From positions 124,001 to 188,000 of the forward strand of contig SAJS01000008.1 in NCBI GenBank assembly GCA_004017535.1: a stretch of DNA of 64,000 nt. Direction: 5' to 3'. Positions 7,554 through 16,552 of the stretch are shown here, one piece after another. Below the pieces are notes generated by a model. It did no database searches. It was not told the origin of the DNA and saw only the letters and a program-made list of their open reading frames with translations. The DNA comes from Mesorhizobium sp. (GTDB lineage: Bacteria; Pseudomonadota; Alphaproteobacteria; Rhizobiales; Rhizobiaceae). A program made the translations under genes and the position numbers. Each line of letters begins with the position of its first letter. Position 1 is the first letter of the stretch.

Positions 7554-8456
7554 CTAGGCCGCGGCCGCCTGCGAATAATCCATCCGCTTCAGATCGGCGA
7601 TCAGGCCGGGTCCGGTCGGTTGCCAGCCGAGATGCGCACGCGTCCATTCGCTCGACGCCGGCATATCGAGGCCGGCGAACATGGCTAGCCACCCGAAATG
7701 GTCCGCTGCCTCGTCCTGCGACAGCGAGGCAACCGGCACGTCGAGGCCGGCGCCGATCACTTCCGCGATCTCGCGCACCGGAATGCCTTCCTCGGCAACG
7801 GCGTTGTAGCGCACGCCGGCTTCCTGTTTGTCGAGCGCCAGGCGGTAGAGCTTGGCGACGTCGAGCACATGCGCCGCCGACCACCGGTTGCGGCCTTCGC
7901 CGAGATAGGCCGACATGCCCTTGGCGCGCGTCTGTGCGATCAGTGGCGTGATCAGGCCCTGCTTCACGGTGTCATGCACCTGTGGCAGCCGCACCACCGA
8001 CACCTTGACGCCCTTCTCGGCCATCGCCGCGCCGGTGAGTTCCGACAGGATACGCGGATTGGGATGGTCGGTGTTGAAGACGTTTTCTCTCGCCGGCTGT
8101 CCGTGTTCGGCGGAGCCCATGCCGACACCCGACGTGATGATGAGCAGCCGGTCCGACCCGGCCAGCGCCCCGCCCAGTGCTTCGATAACGCGCTTGTCCT
8201 TCTCGCAATTGGCGACGAAATTCGAGAAATTGTGGTCGAAGGCGGTGTGGATCACCGCATCAGACTTCGCCGCGCCGTCGCGCAGGCTGTCGAGGTCTTC
8301 GAGGTCGCCGCGATGCGGCTCGGCGCCGGCGGCGACAAGTGACCGCGCGCCGGCCTCGGAGCGGGTCAGGCCAAGCACCTGATGGCCAGCGGCGAGAAGC
8401 TCAGGCACGATCCTGGAACCGATGAAGCCGGTCGCGCCAGTAAGGAATACACGCAT
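7554..8456 (-). CDS. NAD(P)-binding SDR/epimerase-like protein
   Basis: This 300-residue extended SDR of the NmrA/epimerase type starts MRVFLTGATGFIGSRIVPEL, a perfect nucleotide-binding GxxGxxG. It continues with a conserved SDAVIHTAF strand and IITSGVG near residue 110. No clear YxxxK pair is visible, so it may be a reductase of the atypical class or a sensor-like NAD(P)H binder. It is transcribed away from an XRE-type regulator 92 bases off, with a small palindrome between, so that regulator probably controls it. Oxidoreductases and epimerases are also frequent ECF41 neighbours, but I see no ECF41 promoter here. Confidence 0.82.
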   Translation of the reverse strand: MRVFLTGATGFIGSRIVPELLAAGHQVLGLTRSEAGARSLVAAGAEPHRGDLEDLDSLRDGAAKSDAVIHTAFDHNFSNFVANCEKDKRVIEALGGALAGSDRLLIITSGVGMGSAEHGQPARENVFNTDHPNPRILSELTGAAMAEKGVKVSVVRLPQVHDTVKQGLITPLIAQTRAKGMSAYLGEGRNRWSAAHVLDVAKLYRLALDKQEAGVRYNAVAEEGIPVREIAEVIGAGLDVPVASLSQDEAADHFGWLAMFAGLDMPASSEWTRAHLGWQPTGPGLIADLKRMDYSQAAAA

Positions 8457-8510
8457 GGGAGGTCTCCTGTGGTTGTTCGGAGGCCTTATTCGCGCTATAA
8501 CTCATTCTGT

Positions 8511-8538
8511 TAAAGTAGTGACTTTATCATGGTATAAT
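8511..8538 (+). promoter_or_regulatory. Divergent operator and -10 box
   Basis: An inverted repeat TAAAGT-AGTG-ACTTTA occupies 8511-8526, followed by TATAAT at 8533-8538. The palindrome is where a -35 box for that -10 would lie, so a bound dimer would block it. The -10 overlaps the first possible ATG (8537) of the XRE regulator, which argues that translation begins at 8549 or 8555 instead. Confidence 0.45.
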
Positions 8539-8548
8539 GGCCAACAGG

Positions 8549-9388
8549 ATGGCGATGCCCATAGACACCTGCAACAGGCTCGGCACCTTTCTACGAGATC
8601 GCCGCATGCGTCTCGATCCGACCGCCTTCGGCTACGCCATGGGGCGCCGGCGCACGCAAGGACTGCGCCGCGAAGAGGTGGCGCAGCGCGCTAATATCAG
8701 CCCCACCTGGTACACCTGGTTGGAGCAGGGGAGGGGTGGCGCGCCGTCCCCCGATGTGCTGAACCGCATCGCCACCGGACTGATGCTAACCGAGCCCGAG
8801 CGCGAGCATCTGTTCATGCTGGGCCTCGGGCGGCCGCCGGAAGTCCGTTACAGAAACGTCGACAGCGTCACGCCGCGCCTGCAGCGCGTCCTCGATGCCT
8901 TGGATCCCAGCCCGGCAATCATCAAGACCGCGACATGGGATGTGGTGGCCTGGAACCGTGCAGCCGCGGCGATGCTGACCGACTATTCCAAGCTGCCGCG
9001 CGAGCAGCGGAACATCCTGCGCCTGATGTTCGGCAATCCTCGCGTGCGCTACGCGCAGGATGACTGGCAGAATGTCGCCCGCTTCGTGGTTGGATCCTTC
9101 AGGGCCGACGCCGTCCGCGCCGGTGCTGGCGCGGAGGTCACCGAGCTCGTCGAGGAGCTTTCGCGGGTGAGCCCCGAGTTTGCCGCACTCTGGCGCGACA
9201 ATGACGTCGTCCCTGCGCATGGCGAAGGTGTGAAGCGCCTGCGGCACCCCGAGATCGGGCTGATCGAGCTGGAGTTCTCGGTCTTTGCCGTTGACGGTCG
9301 GCCAGAGCTCGGCATGATCGTCTACAACCCCGCGACGCAGGCGGATGCGGAACGCATTCAATCGCTGATCGCGTCTCGCTCCGGCTGA
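8549..9388 (+). CDS. XRE-family transcriptional regulator with MmyB-like ligand domain
   Basis: This is a 279-residue regulator. The N-terminal helix-turn-helix covers about residues 10-70 (LGTFLRDRRMR, then GLRREEVAQRANISPTWYTW). The C-terminal MmyB-like domain (TWDVVAWNRAAAAML and the GSFRADAVR region) often binds a fatty acid-like ligand in relatives. The frame also opens at 8537, but that ATG overlaps a TATAAT box, so 8549 (or 8555) is preferred; the resulting leader would be nearly absent. It is divergent from an SDR gene, the usual arrangement in this family, where the regulator represses the neighbouring oxidoreductase. Confidence 0.82.
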   Translation: MAMPIDTCNRLGTFLRDRRMRLDPTAFGYAMGRRRTQGLRREEVAQRANISPTWYTWLEQGRGGAPSPDVLNRIATGLMLTEPEREHLFMLGLGRPPEVRYRNVDSVTPRLQRVLDALDPSPAIIKTATWDVVAWNRAAAAMLTDYSKLPREQRNILRLMFGNPRVRYAQDDWQNVARFVVGSFRADAVRAGAGAEVTELVEELSRVSPEFAALWRDNDVVPAHGEGVKRLRHPEIGLIELEFSVFAVDGRPELGMIVYNPATQADAERIQSLIASRSG

Positions 9389-9399
9389 CGCCGTGTCCA

Positions 9400-9792
9400 T
9401 TGTCTTTGTGCTTCACTGTGCGTCTGAGATTGGCCGCAGGATCAGGGAGCTATTCCATCAACTTCGATCTGAAATGGTCCGCGTCCGAGAAGAAGGTCGC
9501 GCGCGCCGCCTTCGATAAGGCGCTGGAGGTGGCGCTCGGCAAGACACTGGCCGAATTCAAAAAGAAAGCCAGTGATGCGGCGACGTTTTCCGACATGTGG
9601 GAGATCGAAGATTATCTGCAGCAGCAACGGCGAAAGATCGACCAGCTGTTTGACTATCGCTATTCACAGCTTATCGTGGTTTTCGGCACTCTCATCCAGG
9701 AAGGATATCTGGACGGGAGCCAGCTTTCGGGTCTGTCGGATGACAAGCGGGAGGAAATCCGCCATTTTCTTGCCTGGCACGCCAGGGCATAG
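9400..9792 (+). CDS. Fluorescence recovery protein (FRP)-like protein
   Basis: This 130-residue, mostly helical protein has a core that closely follows my memory of cyanobacterial FRP. The pattern is W-x-I-x-D-Y-L...RRKID...D-Y-R-Y-S, then I-V-V-F-G-T-L-I-Q-E-G-Y-L, and finally L-S-G-L-S-D-D-K. The Trp and Asp of MWEIEDY (about residues 66-72) correspond to the interaction surface of FRP. In cyanobacteria FRP accelerates relaxation of the photoactive orange carotenoid protein; no such protein, carotenoid gene or photosystem is in this window. The first 25 residues are not part of the conserved core, so a start later than the ATG at 9400 is possible. It stands alone between an XRE gene and a LysR gene. 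Confidence 0.65.
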   Translation: MSLCFTVRLRLAAGSGSYSINFDLKWSASEKKVARAAFDKALEVALGKTLAEFKKKASDAATFSDMWEIEDYLQQQRRKIDQLFDYRYSQLIVVFGTLIQEGYLDGSQLSGLSDDKREEIRHFLAWHARA

Positions 9793-9806
9793 AACTCAGG
9801 CTTCGG

Positions 9807-10769
9807 TCACGCCGATGCGCCAGACCCGCCGCCCGGGAATTGTTTGCCGGAAGCATCGGCGCCGCCCGGCTGCCTGATATGGTCGATGAAAGCGCGCAGC
9901 TTCGGCAGCACCTGGTGCCGTTCCGGGTAATAGAGAAAAACGCCCGGTGTGGTCATCGCGAACCGGCCGAGCAGCGCCTGCAGGCGCCCGTCGGCAATCG
10001 GCGCTTCGGCAATTGGGCTTGGCACCTGCGCCAGCCCGACGCCCTGGATCGCCGCGCCGAGCAACGATGGGTAGTCATGCGCGATCAGCGGTCCGGAGAC
10101 GATCGCCTCGACAGCCTTGTTGCCGTCGGCGAAGGACCAGGGCGCGACCGAACCGTTGGAGCGGCGCAGACGCAGGCAGGCATGGTCGCGCAAATCCTCG
10201 ATGCGCTCCGGCGCCGTGCGCCGGCGCAGATAATCCGGACTGCCGACCACTGCCATCGGGAAGGACGGCGTCAGCCGCACCGCGACCATGTCGGGCGCGA
10301 TCAGATCGCCTATGCGGATGCCGGCATCGAATCCTTCGGCAGCGAGATCGGCCAGTTCGCCGCTGGCGACGATCTCCAGCTCGATCTCCGGATAGGCTTG
10401 GCAGAAGGAGGCGATCATCGGCTCTAGCAGGACCGGCACCACGGCCGGCGGGACCGAGAGGCGCAACAGCCCGACCGGCCGCTCGCCCATCCCGCGCGCG
10501 ATCTCGCTCGCGGCGATCAACTCCTCGAAGGCCGGCCGGGCGCGCGCGAAAAAGCGCTCGCCGGCTTCGGTGAGACCCACGCTGCGTGTCGTGCGGATGA
10601 AGAGGGCGGCGCCGATGCGCCCCTCCAGCGTGCGTATCGCCTGGCTGATCGCTGACGGGGTGACGGCAAGCTCGGCCGCTGCCTTGCGGAAATTGCGATG
10701 CCTGGCGACACTCAAGAAGGCCTCGACGCCATCGAGCGCGCCATGCCTGACTGTGAAGTTCTGCTTCAT
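9807..10769 (-). CDS. LysR-family transcriptional regulator
   Basis: This is a typical LysR protein of 320 residues. The winged helix-turn-helix covers residues 12-70 (FLSVARHRNFRKAAAELAVTPSAISQAI, TLEGRIGAALFIRTTRSVGLTEAG), followed by the periplasmic-binding-protein-like effector domain. The start ATG at 10769 fits the family. It is divergent from a methyltransferase gene 84 bases away, so that operon is a plausible target, though no T-N11-A site was confirmed. Confidence 0.9.
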   Translation of the reverse strand: MKQNFTVRHGALDGVEAFLSVARHRNFRKAAAELAVTPSAISQAIRTLEGRIGAALFIRTTRSVGLTEAGERFFARARPAFEELIAASEIARGMGERPVGLLRLSVPPAVVPVLLEPMIASFCQAYPEIELEIVASGELADLAAEGFDAGIRIGDLIAPDMVAVRLTPSFPMAVVGSPDYLRRRTAPERIEDLRDHACLRLRRSNGSVAPWSFADGNKAVEAIVSGPLIAHDYPSLLGAAIQGVGLAQVPSPIAEAPIADGRLQALLGRFAMTTPGVFLYYPERHQVLPKLRAFIDHIRQPGGADASGKQFPGGGSGASA

Positions 10770-10853
10770 GGCCCATCGACATTATCGCGGATAGTCGTTG
10801 GCCGAAAGCGGTCGTATCTCTCTCATGGCTTGGAAGCCTGAAGGGAAGTGGCA

Positions 10854-11687
10854 ATGACCGACGAACTTGATCGCGTACGCGATCACTACCGCGCGACCGG
10901 CCTGACCGATCGATTGAAGAGGGCGCTGGCGGTGTTTGGGCCTGAGGAACAGCGCCTGAAGCCCGAGCAACTGGCGTCGCTAGACCAGTTCCACACCCGC
11001 GGGCTCGCCGCGACGGCCGAGCTCGCTAATCTGGCGGTCATCACCGCCGACATGTCGGTGCTCGACGTCGGGTCGGGCGTCGGCGGTCCCGCCCGCTTCC
11101 TGGCGGCGACCCATGGCTGCCAGGTGATGGGCGTCGATCTCAGCGAGCCCTTCGTCGAAGCCGCGCGCTATCTGACGGCGCGAACCGGGCAGGACGGCAA
11201 AGTGTCGTTCGAAACCGGCAGCGCGCTGGCGCTGCCCTTCGAGGACGGCCGCTTCGACGCCGTGCTTCTGCAGCATGTGGCGATGAACATCGCCGATCGG
11301 CCGCTGCTCTACCGCGAGATCAGGCGCGTGCTGAAACCCGGCGGAAAATTCGCCACCTTCGACGTCGTGCTGAATGGCGGCGATCCGCTCTATCCGGTTC
11401 CGTGGGCGAAGACGCCGGGCGAAAGCTTCCTGCTGACGGCCGAGGCGACCTGCGAGGCGGTTGAAGCCGCCGGCTTCGGCACGCTGGTCCGCCGCGACGA
11501 CACGGCCATAGCCAAGGCTTGGTTCGCCGAACTCCGCGCCTCCGCTCCGCCGCCTTCGCTCAATCTCGGCGTCGTCATGGGGCAGGATTTCGCCGAACTC
11601 GCCGCCAATCTCGGGCGCAATCTCATGCAGGGACGGCTGGGCATTCTGACAGCATTGTTCGAAGCCGCTCCCACCAAGGCTTTATAG
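10854..11687 (+). CDS. Class I SAM-dependent methyltransferase
   Basis: The 277-residue protein has the Rossmann SAM-binding motif LDVGSGVGGPARFLA near residue 66, followed by GVDLSEPFVEAAR and the post-motif FDAVLLQHVAMNI. The REIRRVLKPGGKFATFDVV segment near residue 155 is typical of ubiquinone/sarcosine-type methyltransferases. I use the ATG at 10854, preceded by AAGGGA at 8 bases, over a GTG two codons upstream. It is followed 9 bases later by a small membrane protein, so the two form an operon. The methyl acceptor is unknown. Confidence 0.85.
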   Translation: MTDELDRVRDHYRATGLTDRLKRALAVFGPEEQRLKPEQLASLDQFHTRGLAATAELANLAVITADMSVLDVGSGVGGPARFLAATHGCQVMGVDLSEPFVEAARYLTARTGQDGKVSFETGSALALPFEDGRFDAVLLQHVAMNIADRPLLYREIRRVLKPGGKFATFDVVLNGGDPLYPVPWAKTPGESFLLTAEATCEAVEAAGFGTLVRRDDTAIAKAWFAELRASAPPPSLNLGVVMGQDFAELAANLGRNLMQGRLGILTALFEAAPTKAL

Positions 11688-11696
11688 GAGGCAAAG

Positions 11697-12200
11697 ATGT
11701 CACCGGCGATGATCCTGAACATCCAACTTGGGCTCGGCTACGTGCCATGGCTGCTTTGCTTCGCCGCCTATATCTGGCCGAGACTGAGGTCGATGGAACC
11801 GGTAGAAGCGCAGCGCGTCATCGCAACGTTGCACAGCTTTCGCTTCTTCGGGCTCGTCTTCCTGATCCCAGGCGTTGTCGGCCCCGACCTTGCTCCTGGC
11901 TTCGCAAGCTTCGCCGCCTATGGCGACTTCGCGACCGGGCTCATCGCCATGTTGGCGCTACTTGCGGTGAGGCGGCCCGCGATCTTCTGGCCCCTCGTCG
12001 TCGCCTTCAATGTCGTGGGTGTGATAGACCTTGTCGGCGATTACTATCACGGCGTCATGCTCGACCTTCCTGGCCATGCCGGCCAGTTGGGCGCGACCTA
12101 TGCGATCCCGGTCATCTACGTGCCGCTGCTGATGATCACGCATCTCGCGGCCTTCTATCTGCTGGCGCGTTCGAGGCGCCATCAGCCGGCAACGGCCTAA
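11697..12200 (+). CDS. Small integral membrane protein
   Basis: This is a 167-residue protein with about five hydrophobic segments: LGLGYVPWLLCFAAYIW, FGLVFLIPGVVG, FATGLIAMLALLAV, FWPLVVAFNVVGVIDLV and a last helix before a basic tail. An AGGAG site precedes the ATG. No transporter motif is visible and I do not recognise the family. It is coupled to the methyltransferase upstream. Its TAA overlaps the TAG of the converging Lrp gene. Confidence 0.7.
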   Translation: MSPAMILNIQLGLGYVPWLLCFAAYIWPRLRSMEPVEAQRVIATLHSFRFFGLVFLIPGVVGPDLAPGFASFAAYGDFATGLIAMLALLAVRRPAIFWPLVVAFNVVGVIDLVGDYYHGVMLDLPGHAGQLGATYAIPVIYVPLLMITHLAAFYLLARSRRHQPATA

Positions 12201-12736
12201 TACATGGGATTTGCCATGTGCTTGGGCGCCGGCCATTCGCCCGTGATTTCGGGCTGCACCGGGCGCTCGAGATAGGTCGACAGCACGACATAGCTGCGCG
12301 TCGAGGTGACGCCGGGCGTGTCGTACAGGCGGCCCAGCAGGCCCTCCAGCGCCCGCGTGTCCTCTGTGCGCACCTTGAGCAGCATGCAGGTGTCGCCGGC
12401 GACCGTGTGGATCTCCTCGACCTCCGGATATTTGGAAACCGCCATCAGCTCCGGCGTCTTGCCCCAGCCTCTGGTGTCGATATGCACGAAGGCGAGCAGC
12501 GGCTTCTTCACTGCCCGCGGATCGATGATCGCCGAGGTGGCGCGGATGGCGCCGCTGCGCTTCAGCCGCTTGACCCGCTCATGCGCCGCCGGGGGCGACA
12601 GGCCGACGCGCTCGCCCAGATCGGCATAGCTGATGGTCGCGTCCTCGACGAGAACGCCTAATATCTTTCGGTCGATCGGGTCGAGATCGCGGGCCGGATG
12701 CTTGTTCCGCTGAATCTCATCTGTTTCTGCGTCCAT
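12197..12736 (-). CDS. Lrp/AsnC-family transcriptional regulator
   Basis: The 179-residue product has an N-terminal helix-turn-helix (DRKILGVLVEDATISYADLGERVGLSPPAAHERVKRLKRSGAI-type region, residues 22-65) and an AsnC ligand-binding domain with the RAM fold (VHTVAGD-like VEEIHTVAGDTCMLLKV). The start is the ATG at 12736, with GAGGAA seven bases upstream; further in-frame starts upstream would run into the divergent MFS promoter. It probably controls the divergent MFS transporter 48 bases away in response to an amino acid. Confidence 0.88.
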   Translation of the reverse strand: MDAETDEIQRNKHPARDLDPIDRKILGVLVEDATISYADLGERVGLSPPAAHERVKRLKRSGAIRATSAIIDPRAVKKPLLAFVHIDTRGWGKTPELMAVSKYPEVEEIHTVAGDTCMLLKVRTEDTRALEGLLGRLYDTPGVTSTRSYVVLSTYLERPVQPEITGEWPAPKHMANPMY

Positions 12737-12784
12737 ATGGAAATTCCTCATTGATGCGGAATTCAATTCGGCCATTATGATGAT

Positions 12785-13969
12785 ATGTCGAACAGCAATC
12801 AATCAGCTTTTATAACTGAGGCGCCCCGCGCGCCGATTCCGGCCGCCGCCTATCTGCTGACGGGCTGCATCGCCGTCATCGGCTCCAATTCGCTGGTTCT
12901 GGGACCGATCGCGCCGGCCGTCGCGGCATCCTTCGGCGCCAGTGTGCCGGCGGTGATGACGGCGGCTGCCGCCTTCGGCCTCGGCACGTCGGCCAGCGCG
13001 CTCTTCCTTGCTCGCTATATCGACCGCATCGGTGCGCGCCGCATGCTGCAAGGCGCGTTGCTGCTGCTGGCCATCGCGCTGGTCGCCAGCGCGCTCGCGC
13101 CGACGGTGGCGGCGCTGGTGGCGGCCCAGCTCGTCGCCGGCATTGCCGCCGGCATCGCCATGCCGGCGATCTATGCCAGCTCGGCCGCGATCGCGCCGCC
13201 CGGCCGCGAGAGCGGCACCATCGGGGTGGTGCTGACCGGCTGGACGCTTTCCATGGTCGCCGGCGTCTCGCTTTCCGCGGTGCTCGCCGATCTCATCCAT
13301 TGGCGCGCCGTCTTCGCGGCCGTCGCGCTTCTCGCGGGAGCGGCCGTTGCCGGCCTGGGGATGAGTTCGCTGCATGACACCAGGAAGGGCGGCCCCGCGC
13401 CGTCGCCGCTCGGCGCGCTCGCCGTTCCCGGCATCCTGCCGCTCCTCATTGCCTGCGGCGCCTTCATGACCGCCTTCTACGGCGTCTACGGCTATCTCGG
13501 CGATCATCTCCACGAAGCCCTCGGCGAGCCGGTCAGCGCCAACGGCCTGGCGGCGGTCGCCTACGGCATGGGCTTCGGCGCGGCAGCCTTGCTGGATGGC
13601 GTCATCGATCGTCTCGGCGCCCGCCGTGTCATGCCCGTCGCCTATCTTCTGGTCGCCGCCGTCTATGTCGCGATCGCCCTGGCGAGTGGCGGCTTCGGCC
13701 CGTTGATCGCGACGATCGCCGTCTGGGGCCTTGCCAACCATTTCGGGCTGAACGTGCTGGTCATGCGCCTTACCGCGCTCGATCCGTCGCGGCGCGGCAC
13801 CATCATGGGACTGAACAGCGCGGTCACCTATCTCGCCGTCACCGTCGGCACGGCAGGCTTCGGCCCGCTCTACACGAGCCTCGGCTTCGCCAACTGCGCC
13901 CTGGTCGCCGCTGGATTGATGCTGGTGGCGGCGGGCGCGGCGGCATGGCGGTCGTCCACCCGGCAATAG
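12785..13969 (+). CDS. MFS transporter
   Basis: This 394-residue protein has twelve predicted membrane segments. A motif A-like loop (ARYIDRIGARRMLQ, residues 76-89) follows the second helix, and its half-molecule repeat (DGVIDRLGARRVM) lies near residue 275. It resembles drug/amino-acid exporters of the DHA1 (CmlA/AraJ) type. With a divergent Lrp-type regulator, amino-acid or small-molecule export is a reasonable guess. The start ATG is close to the regulator's promoter region. Confidence 0.87.
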   Translation: MSNSNQSAFITEAPRAPIPAAAYLLTGCIAVIGSNSLVLGPIAPAVAASFGASVPAVMTAAAAFGLGTSASALFLARYIDRIGARRMLQGALLLLAIALVASALAPTVAALVAAQLVAGIAAGIAMPAIYASSAAIAPPGRESGTIGVVLTGWTLSMVAGVSLSAVLADLIHWRAVFAAVALLAGAAVAGLGMSSLHDTRKGGPAPSPLGALAVPGILPLLIACGAFMTAFYGVYGYLGDHLHEALGEPVSANGLAAVAYGMGFGAAALLDGVIDRLGARRVMPVAYLLVAAVYVAIALASGGFGPLIATIAVWGLANHFGLNVLVMRLTALDPSRRGTIMGLNSAVTYLAVTVGTAGFGPLYTSLGFANCALVAAGLMLVAAGAAAWRSSTRQ

Positions 13970-14027
13970 GCTTGCATCTGCGTTCACACCTTCGCTAAGG
14001 CTGGCTTGCGAACCGGAGTCGCAGCCG

Positions 14028-14450
14028 ATGAAGACGACGCTCGAGATCACCGCCGAGCCCCTGCCGCGGGACCTTGCTTTCCTGGGCGAAAGTCTCACTG
14101 CTTTCAATGATGGCGACGTCGGCCCCTCAGGCCGGAAGCCTCTCGTTGTCTTCGTGCGCGACGAGCATGACGCCGTCGTTGCCGGCATATCTGGCTACAC
14201 TGCCTGGGGCTGGCTTTACGTGCAGTGGCTGTGGGTCGACGAAAGGCTGCGCGGAAAAGGCGTTGCCGCTGGCATGCTCGACGCCGCCGAGCAGGAAGCT
14301 GTCGCGCGCCGCTGCCATGGCGCCTGGATCGACACTTTCAATCCAATTGCCGAAAAGGTATATCGGCGTCAGGGCTACCAGCCATTCGGCGAATTGCCGG
14401 ATTTCCCGATCGGCCGCCGCCGCGTCTTCCTGCAGAAGAAGCTGCCTTAG
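14028..14450 (+). CDS. GNAT-family N-acetyltransferase
   Basis: This 140-residue protein has the single-domain GNAT fold. The acetyl-CoA loop reads VDERLRGKGVAAGMLDAAE around residues 70-89 (the R/Q-x-x-G-x-G/A motif), and the C-terminal strand pair is VYRRQGYQPFGEL. It stands alone. Acceptor not predictable. A degenerate intergenic repeat begins directly at its stop codon. Confidence 0.87.
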   Translation: MKTTLEITAEPLPRDLAFLGESLTAFNDGDVGPSGRKPLVVFVRDEHDAVVAGISGYTAWGWLYVQWLWVDERLRGKGVAAGMLDAAEQEAVARRCHGAWIDTFNPIAEKVYRRQGYQPFGELPDFPIGRRRVFLQKKLP

Positions 14451-14501
14451 AGCAATCCAGGAAATGGTGGAGCGGTTTTTCGTCCGGAATTGCGCAAAAA
14501 C
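14451..14501 (+). repeat. Degenerate copy of the AATTCC hairpin repeat
   Basis: The region AGCAATCCAGGAAA...AGCGGTTTTTCGTCCGGAATTGCGCAAAAA aligns with the better copy at 63631-63685. It abuts the stop of the GNAT gene and lies in the gap before anmK. Confidence 0.7.
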
Positions 14502-14507
14502 TAAAGA

Positions 14508-15623
14508 CTACCCCGCGAGCTTTCCGCCGCGCATCGGCTCGGGCGCGCCAGTGGTGCTCGGAAAGCTGATCGGCAGGCCGCGCAGCACGCGCACGGCGAG
14601 GAAAGCGAAGCACTCCGCTTCCACCGCGTCGCCCTTCCATCCGAGCGTCTCGGCCTGCACGACTTCGACGCCGGCCCGGCTTTCGAGCATTGCCATCATC
14701 GTTGGGTTGTGGCGTCCGCCGCCGCTGACCGCCAGCCGCTTCGGCCGGCGCGGCAACAGGTCCAGCGCCTTGCCGACGGCCGACACGGTGAAGGCCGTCA
14801 GCGTCGCCGCGCCGTCCTCGGCGTTCAGCCCTTCGGCCATCGCCGCGGTGAAGTCGAAGCGGTCGAGCGATTTCGGATAAGGTTTGGTGAGATAGGGATG
14901 CTGCAGGAGCCTGGCGAGCCGTTCCTCATCGACCTTGCCGGCGGCCGCCAGCCTGCCGTCGCGGTCCATCTCGCCGAGGCCCCTCGCCTTGATGAAATCA
15001 TTGACCGGCGCATTGGCCGGCCCGGTGTCGAAGGCGACGATATTGTCCTTGCCGTCCCACCAGGTGATGTTGCCGACACCGCCGAGATTGAGCACGGCGG
15101 TATCGCCGCTGGCGTCCGCCTCCTTCAGCAGCGCCGCATGATAGGCGGCCGCAAGAGGCGCGCCTTGCCCGCCGGCCGCGACATCGGCTGAGCGGAAATC
15201 ATAGGCGACCTTGGTGCCGAGCAGCGAAGCCATCAGCTCGCCATCGCCGAGCTGGCGCGTGCGGCCGATCCGCCCCGGCTGCGGCGCGCGATGCAGCACC
15301 GTCTGGCCGTGGAAGCCGATGACGCCGATATCGGCCATGCTCATGCCCTGGCTCTCGACCAGATCCTTGACCGCCGCCGACTGCGCCCGCGTCAGCGCCT
15401 CCTCTGCCTCGCGAAAAATCGCCGGCTCCGCTCCCTCGAAATTCCAGGCGCGGGCCTGGCGCAGCGTCTCTTCGAGCAAGGCGCGGATTGATTGCGGGTA
15501 GGGGGCCAGCGTGTAGGTGCCGGTGTCGGCGATGCGCTCGCCATCCGTCTTGATCAGCGCCACGTCGATATTGCCGTCGAGCACCGTGCCGGTCATCAGC
15601 CCGACGGCCCAGATTGGTTCCAT
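14508..15623 (-). CDS. anmK: Anhydro-N-acetylmuramic acid kinase
   Basis: The 371-residue length is exactly that of AnmK. It opens with the ATP-binding loop [17 protein letters not shown] (family: GLMSGTSLDG). It continues with [12 protein letters not shown] near residue 90, the [10 protein letters not shown] segment near 180, and [15 protein letters not shown]. The enzyme opens the 1,6-anhydro ring of cell-wall-derived anhMurNAc and phosphorylates it, feeding peptidoglycan recycling. The start ATG at 15623 gives the family's exact N-terminus; the frame runs further upstream without homology. It is monocistronic here. Confidence 0.93.
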   Translation of the reverse strand: MEPIWAVGLMTGTVLDGNIDVALIKTDGERIADTGTYTLAPYPQSIRALLEETLRQARAWNFEGAEPAIFREAEEALTRAQSAAVKDLVESQGMSMADIGVIGFHGQTVLHRAPQPGRIGRTRQLGDGELMASLLGTKVAYDFRSADVAAGGQGAPLAAAYHAALLKEADASGDTAVLNLGGVGNITWWDGKDNIVAFDTGPANAPVNDFIKARGLGEMDRDGRLAAAGKVDEERLARLLQHPYLTKPYPKSLDRFDFTAAMAEGLNAEDGAATLTAFTVSAVGKALDLLPRRPKRLAVSGGGRHNPTMMAMLESRAGVEVVQAETLGWKGDAVEAECFAFLAVRVLRGLPISFPSTTGAPEPMRGGKLAG

Positions 15624-15814
15624 GGTTCTTGTCCCCGAATCGTCGTCCAACCACGTGTCGGACGGATCGGCCCGGCAGGCAAGCCTTTCACCGCGCCTTT
15701 GCCGGCGGCCTTTTGCGCCAAATGGCGAAAATCGAGCAACCACGTTCTTGCCTCTTGCAGCCGAAGGCGCGAGCCTGCGGACCAGACATCGAGCCATATC
15801 GAGGAGGAAACGCC

Positions 15815-16504
15815 ATGGCAGCCAATGTCGCAGTAATCGCCGGCGCCGGCTCTGGGCTCAGCGCCTCGCTGGCGCGTCTCCTTGGCAAGCAGGGTTTCCG
15901 CGTCGTTCTCGCTGCGCGCAATGTCGACAAATTGGCGACGCTGGCGAAGGAAACCGGCGCGCTGGCCGTCGAAACCGATGTGTCGGACACGGTCTCCGTC
16001 GAGCGGCTGTTCGAGACGGCCGACAAGGCAGGCCCGCTCGAAATCGCCGTCTTCAACGCCAGCGGCCGCACGCGCGGGCCGATCGCCGAGCTCGATCCAG
16101 AAGCGGTCAAGCAAGCTTTGCTTGTCGGCGCTTATGGCGGCTTCCTGGTCGGCCAACAGGCGGCGCGCCGGCTCTTGGCGCGCGGCTCGGGCTCGATCCT
16201 GTTCACCGGCGCCACGGCGAGCCTCAAGGGCTTTTCCGGCTCGGCCGGCTTCGCCATGCCGAAATTCGGCCTGCGCGGGCTGGCGCAGGCAATGGCGCGC
16301 GAGCTCGGCCCGAAGAACATCCATGTCGCGCATTTCATCATCGACGGCCAGATCGAGCCGGCCGGACAGGCGCCCGAGCCCGACCGTCCGGACCGCCGAC
16401 TCTCCCCCGACGCGATCGCCGAGACCTACCTTGCGGTCCATCGCCAGCATCGCAGCGCCTGGAGCTTCGAGGTCGAGCTGAGGCCCTGGGTCGAGACGTT
16501 CTGA
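15815..16504 (+). CDS. SDR-like protein lacking the catalytic tyrosine
   Basis: This is a 229-residue Rossmann protein with [14 protein letters not shown] at the N-terminus and a FNASGRTRG segment in place of NNAG. The Ser strand is present (LFTGATAS), but the expected YxxxK reads FAMPK near residue 150, so the catalytic Tyr is Phe while Lys is kept. The strong ribosome site GAGGAGGA precedes the ATG. It may be a member of a known Tyr-less SDR subgroup with altered chemistry, or a binding protein. It is divergent from anmK. Confidence 0.8.
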   Translation: MAANVAVIAGAGSGLSASLARLLGKQGFRVVLAARNVDKLATLAKETGALAVETDVSDTVSVERLFETADKAGPLEIAVFNASGRTRGPIAELDPEAVKQALLVGAYGGFLVGQQAARRLLARGSGSILFTGATASLKGFSGSAGFAMPKFGLRGLAQAMARELGPKNIHVAHFIIDGQIEPAGQAPEPDRPDRRLSPDAIAETYLAVHRQHRSAWSFEVELRPWVETF

Positions 16505-16552
16505 CGACCCGCTACAGGACTCTTCAACAATGCGCCCCGCCGCGGCTGTGCT

